A DNA stretch of 6,924 nucleotides from Lishizhenia sp. GTDB lineage: Bacteria; Bacteroidota; Bacteroidia; Flavobacteriales_D; Crocinitomicaceae. Shown in pieces: positions 1 through 6,000 of the stretch (position 1 is the stretch's first letter; every line of letters starts with the position of its first letter). A program made the position numbers and the translations under genes. A model generated the notes under the pieces. It was not told where the DNA came from. It saw only the letters and a program-made list of their open reading frames with translations, and made no database searches. The stretch spans positions 1-6,924 of the forward strand of contig SKHH01000026.1 of NCBI GenBank assembly GCA_007117055.1, given 5' to 3'.

Positions 1-39
1 TACGGAGATTGGATAGACCCTGTATCGGCTGAAAATTAA
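1..39 (+). CDS. Possible C-terminal tail of an unidentified upstream gene (partial)
   Basis: Frame 1 is open from the window edge to a TAA at 37-39 and encodes YGDWIDPVSAEN. The other two forward frames stop within 30 bases. The composition (Tyr, Trp, Asp, Pro) looks like the end of a folded protein, but 12 codons cannot identify a family, and an open run this short can arise by chance. If real, the gene runs rightward and converges on RNase R, with the region 40-213 holding both 3' ends. I do not recognise the product. Confidence 0.3.
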   Translation, partial: YGDWIDPVSAEN

Positions 40-213
40 TGGGATTACGTTTTAAATTTGAGAAAACAAGTTAAGCTCGATAAGGCAATGTTTTCAACAT
101 ATAAACACTTAAAAATAAAACTATTAAGGAGTTAAGTTTCATTAAGGGTTTACTTCTTAATTTCCTTCATTCCTAAATGGTTTTAAAAACCAGCGCAACT
201 TTTGATCTTTTAC
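40..213. other. Intergenic region, probably between convergent 3' ends
   Basis: This very AT-rich 174-base stretch contains no convincing gene. The longest leftward ATG frame here encodes only about 23 residues. It contains small AT-rich inverted repeats: ATGTT-TTC-AACAT at 88-100, ATTAAG / CTTAAT at 141-146 and 156-161, and the better candidate at 178-192 listed separately. No tRNA or other structured RNA is recognisable. Confidence 0.5.
178..192 (-). terminator. Weak candidate terminator hairpin downstream of rnr
   Basis: The sequence TGGTTTTAAAAACCA is a 7-bp inverted repeat around a single central base, so the realistic fold is a 5-bp stem with a 5-base loop. It begins 21 bases beyond the rnr stop in the direction of rnr transcription. 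It is AT-rich, and only a short ATTT follows the stem on that strand, so it is a poor intrinsic terminator by E. coli standards. Its position between apparently convergent genes is the main argument for it. Confidence 0.25.
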
Positions 214-2370
214 TTACTCAACAATCTCCAAGTCGATTTGCTTTTTGAAGGTGTCTACTCCGATTATTTTCACCTTTACTTTGTCTCCAAAGTTGTATTC
301 ATCCTTGTAGTTTCTTCCGATGATGGCAAATTTATCGGCGTCGAAATAATAGTTGTCCCCAGGAATAGAATGCATGGTAACCATACCTTCACAGTAATTT
401 TCATCCATACGTACAAACAGACCAAAATCTGCCAAGCCTGAAACCGTTCCGATAAATTCTTCGCCAACCTTGTCTTTTACAAACTTCACTTGAAAAAACT
501 TGTTGGATTCTCGTTCAGCATCCGTCGATTTACGTTCTTGAGCAGAAATATGTTTACACGTTTCCTGCAGTTTATTCCCATAATTTACCTCTTTATTATT
601 CAGTTTATTAAACAAGATTCGATGTACCACTAAATCAGCATAACGCCTAATCGGTGAGGTAAAGTGAGTATAATGAGAAAACGCTAATCCATAATGACCG
701 ATATTTACCGTTTCATAGGTGGCTTTTGCCATAGAGCGTATAGCCATCGACTGAATCAGAGAATGTTCAGGAGTTTTTCGTGTTTTATCAAATAGCTCAT
801 TTAATTGGCGAGAAACTTGTTCTAAACCACCAAACTTAAGGTCGTATCCAAATTTATCCACGAAAGTAGAAAAGGTATTGATTTTTTCTATATCCGGTTT
901 GTCGTGAACACGGTAAATAAAGTTGGTATTGGATTCTTTTTTTCCTTTAAGTTCACCCACATAATGTGCAACTCGTTTGTTGGCCAGTAGCATGAACTCC
1001 TCAATAAGCTTATGGGCGTCTTTTGATACTTTATGCACTACCTCAACAGGCTCACCATTTTCATCCAGCTTGAAACGAACTTCTTCTGACTCTATACTTA
1101 ATGCACCACTTTTCAATCGTTTTTTTCGAAGTTTTTTAGCGATAGCATTTAGCGTTAAAATTTCTGTTTTTAATGTATCGCTTTTGTTTTCAATAACCTC
1201 TTGTGCGTCTTCATAAGCAAAACGATAATCGGAGTAAGTAACCGTTTTTCCAAACCATTCCTTGTAAATTTTACCTTTATCATCGATCTCTACCACCACA
1301 GAAAAAGTGTATTTATCTTCATTTGGGCGTAACGAACACGCTACGTTGGACAACTGTTCAGGCAGCATGGGAATAACTCGGTCTACCAAATAGGTAGAGT
1401 TTCCTCTTTTGTGGGCTTCCTTGTCCATGGCAGTACCTTCTTGCACGTAGTGACTAACATCAGCAATGTGAATACCCACTTCATAATGACCATTTTCTAG
1501 TACTTTAAAAGACAAGGCATCATCAAAATCTTTAGCGTCAAAAGGATCAATGGTGAAAGTAAGCACATCCCGCATGTCACGTCGTGTTTTTATTTCTTCT
1601 TCATCCAGTTGTATTGAAACTTTTTCAGCGGCATCAATTACCTCTTGTGGAAAGGTTACTTCTAAATCATTTTTAAACAGAATACCGAGCATTTCTGCAT
1701 CGTTGTCACCTGGACGTCCTAATACCTCTGTAACTTCTCCATAGGGGTTGTCTACACCTTTCGGCCAAGAAGTAATTCTTCCCATTACTTTATCCCCCTC
1801 TTTGGCGCCACTTAGCTTTTCCAACGGAATGTAGAGGTCGATGTTTATTTTTTGGTTGTCGGTAATTAAGAAAGCAAAGTTTTTACTGAGCTTTATTTCA
1901 CCAACAAAAAGATTAGTTTTGCGGTCGATAACTTCTGTAACAACACCTTCTGTTTTTCCATTTTTTTTGGAATACAATTCAATTTTAACGATGTCCCCAT
2001 GTAAGGCGCGATTCATGTTTTTTGCAGAAACATAAACATCTTGATCTCTTCCTTCAATAATAATGTACCCTCCTCCTCTTGAAGTAGCATCTACAACTCC
2101 AACAAGATCTGTGTTTTCCAGGTTTAGGCTAAAATTCCCACGCGAAAACTCGTTGAGGTATCCTTCTGATTTTAATTCAATTAAAGCTTCTAATACAAGC
2201 TTTCTTGTGTTGCTATCTTTGATTTGAAGTTGTTCTGAAATGTGTTTATAGTTAAGTTGACTTTCAGGATCGTTATTAAAAATTTTTCGAATGGCAGTTT
2301 TTAATTGTGACTTGAACTTTTTTTGAGGAGAACTCTTTTTATTCCCTTTCCGTTTATTTTTTCTACTCAT
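214..2370 (-). CDS. rnr: Ribonuclease R (RNB-family 3'-5' exoribonuclease)
   Basis: A cytoplasmic, processive, Mg-dependent 3'-5' exoribonuclease that degrades structured RNA. The 718-residue order matches the family: Lys/Arg-rich N-terminus (1-24), winged helix (about 21-82), two cold-shock OB folds (about 88-220), RNB catalytic domain (about 260-590) and C-terminal S1 domain (about 637-717). The catalytic motif TIDPFDAKDFDDA supplies D275, D281, D283 and D284. The signature HFTSPIRRYADLVVHR lies at 569-584, with R575 and R576. The ATG at 2370 is supported by an AAGGAT 10 bases upstream and an rnr-oriented promoter. The protein ends directly after the S1 domain, so it lacks the long basic C-terminal tail of E. 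coli RNase R; the basic segment is at the N-terminus instead. RNase II is unlikely because of the N-terminal helix-turn-helix and the close RNase R/VacB fit. The gene is transcribed away from ferritin. Confidence 0.96.
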   Translation of the reverse strand: MSRKNKRKGNKKSSPQKKFKSQLKTAIRKIFNNDPESQLNYKHISEQLQIKDSNTRKLVLEALIELKSEGYLNEFSRGNFSLNLENTDLVGVVDATSRGGGYIIIEGRDQDVYVSAKNMNRALHGDIVKIELYSKKNGKTEGVVTEVIDRKTNLFVGEIKLSKNFAFLITDNQKINIDLYIPLEKLSGAKEGDKVMGRITSWPKGVDNPYGEVTEVLGRPGDNDAEMLGILFKNDLEVTFPQEVIDAAEKVSIQLDEEEIKTRRDMRDVLTFTIDPFDAKDFDDALSFKVLENGHYEVGIHIADVSHYVQEGTAMDKEAHKRGNSTYLVDRVIPMLPEQLSNVACSLRPNEDKYTFSVVVEIDDKGKIYKEWFGKTVTYSDYRFAYEDAQEVIENKSDTLKTEILTLNAIAKKLRKKRLKSGALSIESEEVRFKLDENGEPVEVVHKVSKDAHKLIEEFMLLANKRVAHYVGELKGKKESNTNFIYRVHDKPDIEKINTFSTFVDKFGYDLKFGGLEQVSRQLNELFDKTRKTPEHSLIQSMAIRSMAKATYETVNIGHYGLAFSHYTHFTSPIRRYADLVVHRILFNKLNNKEVNYGNKLQETCKHISAQERKSTDAERESNKFFQVKFVKDKVGEEFIGTVSGLADFGLFVRMDENYCEGMVTMHSIPGDNYYFDADKFAIIGRNYKDEYNFGDKVKVKIIGVDTFKKQIDLEIVE

Positions 2371-2380
2371 GTATGGTATT

Positions 2381-2386
2381 ATCCTT
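2381..2386 (-). promoter_or_regulatory. Ribosome binding site of rnr
   Basis: On the minus strand AAGGAT ends 10 bases before the rnr ATG. It is the only purine-rich Shine-Dalgarno-like element nearby and supports the chosen start. The spacing is slightly long. Many Bacteroidota genes use no Shine-Dalgarno sequence, so its importance is uncertain. Confidence 0.5.
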
Positions 2387-2397
2387 AATATTTGTTG

Positions 2398-2429
2398 TAA
2401 AGTTACATTAAATTTATTGCGTCGTCAAA
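2398..2429 (-). promoter_or_regulatory. Bacteroidota-type promoter of rnr
   Basis: Reading leftward, a TTTG (-33 element, plus-strand CAAA at 2426-2429) is followed by a 20-base spacer and TAACTTTA (plus-strand 2398-2405). The latter matches the Bacteroidota -7 consensus TAnnTTTG in all but the last base. Transcription would start about 20 bases before the rnr ATG, leaving room for the AAGGAT. Both elements and the spacing fit the known sigma-A-type promoters of the phylum, but no start site is demonstrated here. Confidence 0.6.
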
Positions 2430-2437
2430 AAAGTTGT

Positions 2438-2483
2438 TTAGACTTGTTCTAATCTTAATGTTATGGTAAACAATCCGTCTAAA
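2438..2483. promoter_or_regulatory. Candidate operator: TTAGA-N5-TCTAA palindrome plus a TCTAAA half-site
   Basis: Positions 2438-2452 form TTAGA-CTTGT-TCTAA, a perfect 5-bp palindrome with a 5-bp spacer. The left arm extended (TTTAGAC, 2437-2443) is also an exact inverted repeat of GTCTAAA at 2477-2483. Beyond that, TTGTT (2444-2448) pairs with AACAA (2469-2473), separated from GTCTAAA by a 3-base bulge. The palindrome lies 8 bases upstream of the rnr -33 element, and the second half-site lies 6 bases before the ferritin -7 element. This is a plausible site for a dimeric regulator of one or both units. The arms resemble the TTAG/CTAA ends of DtxR/MntR-type metal-regulator boxes, but assignment to a regulator is inference. 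Confidence 0.4.
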
Positions 2484-2489
2484 TTTTTG

Positions 2490-2497
2490 TAAATTTG
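2490..2497 (+). promoter_or_regulatory. -7 element of the probable ferritin promoter
   Basis: TAAATTTG is an exact match to the Bacteroidota -7 consensus TAnnTTTG. Transcription would begin near 2504 and give a leader of about 20 bases before the ferritin ATG. No TTTG is found at the expected -33 spacing (about 2466-2470 reads GTAAA), so the promoter may be weak or activator-dependent. The leader is A-rich (AAATAAGAAACATC) without a clear Shine-Dalgarno sequence. Confidence 0.5.
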
Positions 2498-2524
2498 TAT
2501 AAACACACATAAATAAGAAACATC

Positions 2525-3034
2525 ATGAAAGAAAGAATAGAAAAAGCATTAAACGATCAAATTAAAAAAGAAGCGTCATCAAGTCAGTTTTACTTAGCAA
2601 TGGCTTCGTGGGCAGAAACGAAAGGGTTAAATGGAACAGCTAAGTTTTTGTACCAACACAGTGACGAAGAGCGCTTTCACATGTTAAAGCTTGTAAAGTT
2701 TGTAAATGAAAGAGGAGGAAACGCTCTTATTCCTGCACTAGAAAAGCCGCCTGTGAATTATGAAACACTGGAAAACATTTTTGAGTCCTTGCTTGAGCAT
2801 GAAATGGAAGTTACAGAAAGCATCAATAATTTAGTAGATATTTGCCTTCAAGAAAAAGACTATACTACTCATAATTTTGTGCAGTGGTATGTTTCTGAAC
2901 AATTAGAAGAAGAAGCACTTGCACGAACTATTTTGGATAAGTTACGCATGATTGGTTCTGACAAAGGTGGGTTGTATTTATTTGATAGAGATTTAGAAAA
3001 TTCAGCTATTTCTCCAGATCCAGCTGCTCAATAA
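2525..3034 (+). CDS. ftnA: Non-haem bacterial ferritin (FtnA type)
   Basis: A cytoplasmic iron-storage protein that oxidises Fe(II) at a dinuclear ferroxidase centre and stores it as a mineral inside a 24-subunit shell. The 169 residues form the expected four-helix bundle plus short fifth helix, and the length is normal for the family. All ferroxidase ligands are present one position before E. coli FtnA numbering: E16, E49, H52, E93, Q126 and E129, with the conserved Y23. The motif DEERFHM (47-53) carries two of them. Bacterioferritin is excluded by the FtnA-like helix B and C residues, and Dps by length and by having an intra-subunit centre. The ATG at 2525 gives the usual family N-terminus. 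A sensor-cyclase gene starts 14 bases after the stop, suggesting shared transcription. Iron-responsive control is expected for the family, and the palindrome upstream is a candidate site. Confidence 0.96.
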   Translation: MKERIEKALNDQIKKEASSSQFYLAMASWAETKGLNGTAKFLYQHSDEERFHMLKLVKFVNERGGNALIPALEKPPVNYETLENIFESLLEHEMEVTESINNLVDICLQEKDYTTHNFVQWYVSEQLEEEALARTILDKLRMIGSDKGGLYLFDRDLENSAISPDPAAQ

Positions 3035-3048
3035 TTGCTAGTGAATTA

Positions 3049-6000
3049 ATGAGTATTCGTTTAATAGTATTTGTTACATTCGTAACGAGCTTATGGTCTT
3101 GTGTTTTAGGACAAGACCATTTGCAGTTTAAGAGCTATACAATTAACGATGGACTTTCTCAAAGTGTAGTATTTAATGTAGCACAAGACGGTTTTGGTGC
3201 GTTGTGGATTGCTACACAAGATGGAATTAACCGTTTTAACGGAAAGGAGTTTGACGTTTTTTCTTCGGATCAAGGGTTTAACATATCCAATGACTATATT
3301 CATGATGTTAAAAAGGACGAAAAAGGTAATTTATGGTTTGCTTCAAACAATGGATTAATTACTTATCAAACAAAGAAAGAGCGCTTTAATTCTTATCATG
3401 TTCCTGAAAAAGATCGTTTAGAACTGAGGTCTTTACTTCCCGATAAAAACGGAAATGTTTGGGTGGGAACAGCGCAAGGTGAATTATATCGCTTTGAAAT
3501 AGAAAAAGAGGAGTTTACGCTGGCTTACGCTACCGATCAAGCCTCTGCGATTGTAGATCTTTATGTGCTTAAAAACACGGTATATATTGCAACGGAGTAC
3601 GAAGGAGTCTTTGCTTACAATGTTCAGGACAAATCAGTTAAAGCTTTTCTTTTTCCAGACTATGACGATGTAGAAGGCCAAATCAAGGTAAATGCATTTG
3701 TGGCCTCTTCAATAGAGCAGTTGTTGGTTTCTACAAATAAAGGAGTTCATCAATTACCGCATTCAAAAGGAGGATATTTAGAAAGACCAAAGGGTTTTTT
3801 GGAAGAGTTTGAGCAGGTCAATGTTACGGATATTCTTTTTCTATCGCAAGAACGATTTATTGTTGCTTCTGATAATCAAGGCTTGTTTTTAGTAAGCTCA
3901 GTAGAGGACTCCTTAGATATTGTCAACTATACTGCTGACTTTTTTCAGCAGGGATCTATTAATTCAGATCGTATTCACCGTCTCTTCCTGGATAAAAAGG
4001 GAGTGGTTTGGGTGGCTACTCAACGCGGTTTAAATAGTTTTAATCCTTTTAATGAAGGGTTTAGAGGGGTAAGTTACTCCGTAAATTTAGAAAAAGGGTT
4101 GCCTTCTCAAAATGTATGGGGGTTTGGAGAAGATGAGCGTGCTAATTTTCTCTTTGTAGCCGGAGATCACGGTGTTACCCGTTATGACAGAAGAAAGCAC
4201 CTTTTTCACCATTTTTTTAGAGTTTCAGAAAGCAATGAAGACCACACGACCTTAGGGTTGCACGTGTTGAGTAAAAGTAAGGCGATTGTTGCCTCTTTTG
4301 ACGGACTTTATATGCTCACTATTTCGGAGGAAAATCCTGAAGAGTATCGTTTTGAACCGCTATTTACATCTAAAAGCGGTATTCGAGATGTAGAAAAAAC
4401 ATATACCATTTTGCCTTATAATGAACCTGATGTTTATTTAGTAGGAACGCGAGCAGGGGCGTATTTGATAAACATTGAAACTAACGAAATAGAACTGTTT
4501 CAAAATGACCCTTTAGACTCAAATACAATTGGTTCAGGGCCTGTGAGGCTCTTGTTTAAAACAGCACAGTTTAGCGAAGATCAAAACGAAGAAAAGTTTT
4601 TTTTATGTCCCAGTTCGGGCGGAATTTATGAACTCGTTAGAACACCTGATAATGCTTTGGATGTGGTTGCTTCTAAAGAGTTTGAACCTTTGGTGAATCT
4701 TTCGGGTAATTATTTTACAAGTGTCGTAGAATTGGACAATGGAGTGTTTTATTTTGGCACAATGGGTGGGGGAGTATACATGTATGATTCCAACGAAAAA
4801 GAGATCAAAAACTACAGTCGTTCGAATGGAATGCCGAATAATGTAGTTTACGGAATAGAGAAGTCTCCAGAAGAACAACGTTTATGGATTTCCACCAATA
4901 GAGGTTTAGTGAAAATGGAGCTAAACTCAGGTCGATTTATCACCTTTTCTGAAAATGATGGTTTGTTGAGTGACGAACTAAATTTGGGTGCGAGCTTTAC
5001 CTCTAAAAATGGTGAAATATACATTGGTGGGATACAAGGATTTAACTATTTTGACCCGTCACAGGATATTACCCGTCAAAGTCCTTTGAATGTGTTTTTC
5101 ACACGCTTAGAAATTGATAATAGAGTAGCGACCCCTCAGCAAAGCCCATTTTTGGAAAAAGCGATAGGCTACACGAAAACCTTAACTCTTCCGTATCATT
5201 TGCGTAGTTTGTCGATTTCCTTCTTTGCGGATGACTTGAGTAACCCAGATCGTATCGAGTATAAATATACACTTGGAGGTTCGGATGAGGTGTATGAATT
5301 TATTGGAAATACAAGTCAACTGAGGTTTTCTAGTTTGTCTCCTGGAGAGTATGCACTGTCTGTTTATGCACGTCATTATAACGGAGAATGGGATATGAAT
5401 CCTGCACAGTTAACCATTATTATTAAAGCGCCTTTTTGGTTGTCTTGGTGGTTTTATGCTTCTATTATTGTGGTAATTGCTTTAGTGGTGTTGGTGTTGG
5501 TGCGCAGAAGTATTGAAAAAGAACGAAGACAACAAGTGCGTTTGGAACTAAAAATTGCCGAAAGAACAAGAGAAATTCGTGAGAAATCCCTCGAAATTGA
5601 ACGTCAAAAGGTTACACTTGAAAAACAAAAAGTAGACCTTGAAAAAGAGAAGGAAAAATCGGAACGCCTTCTTAGCAATTTATTACCTAAAGATACAGCT
5701 ACTCAGCTTAAAAAAGACGGTCGTTCTGCTGCCCGTGATTTTAGCCTTGTGACGGTGATGTTTACCGATTTTGTTGGGTTTACCCAAGTGGCGGAAAACA
5801 TGAACGCAAAGGATTTGGTGGATATTCTTGATCGGTTTTTTAGGAAGTTTGATGAAATTATAGACACCTACGATTTAGAAAAAATTAAAACCATTGGTGA
5901 CTCCTATATGAGTGCGGGTGGTGTTCCTATACGAAACAAAACGAACCCCATCAATACGGTGTTAGCAGCGATTAAAATTCAAGACTACATGCGTGAACGT

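Noticed and set aside
88..100. Small hairpin ATGTT-TTC-AACAT as a terminator for the left-edge gene
   Set aside because: A 5-bp AT-rich stem with no T-run after it is too weak to call.
202..441. Forward open frame of 79 codons opposite the end of rnr
   Set aside because: It is antisense to the S1-domain codons of a well-supported gene, has no family resemblance and is a composition shadow. The same applies to the other short frames opposite rnr at 977-1216, 1550-1744 and 1841-2035.
2371..2524. Small RNA or riboswitch in the divergent intergenic region
   Set aside because: Both predicted leaders are only about 20 bases, and the remaining inverted repeats fit a protein-binding site better than a structured RNA.
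3049..3111. Lipoprotein signal peptide with Cys at residue 18
   Set aside because: The sequence before the Cys is LWS, with Trp at -2, which fits the lipobox poorly. A type I cleavage after VLG at residue 21 fits better, and the protein is anchored by its own membrane helix anyway.
4356..4380. Inverted repeat ACCGCT / AGCGGT inside the propeller region
   Set aside because: It has only 6-bp arms with a 13-base gap in the middle of coding sequence, as expected by chance.
4603..4878. Reverse open frames inside the sensor gene (also 3106-3303, 5182-5376, 5962-6150, 6544-6843)
   Set aside because: All lie antisense to propeller, Y_Y_Y, cyclase or HD codons whose motifs are unmistakable in the forward frame. 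None shows a recognisable domain or its own ribosome binding site.
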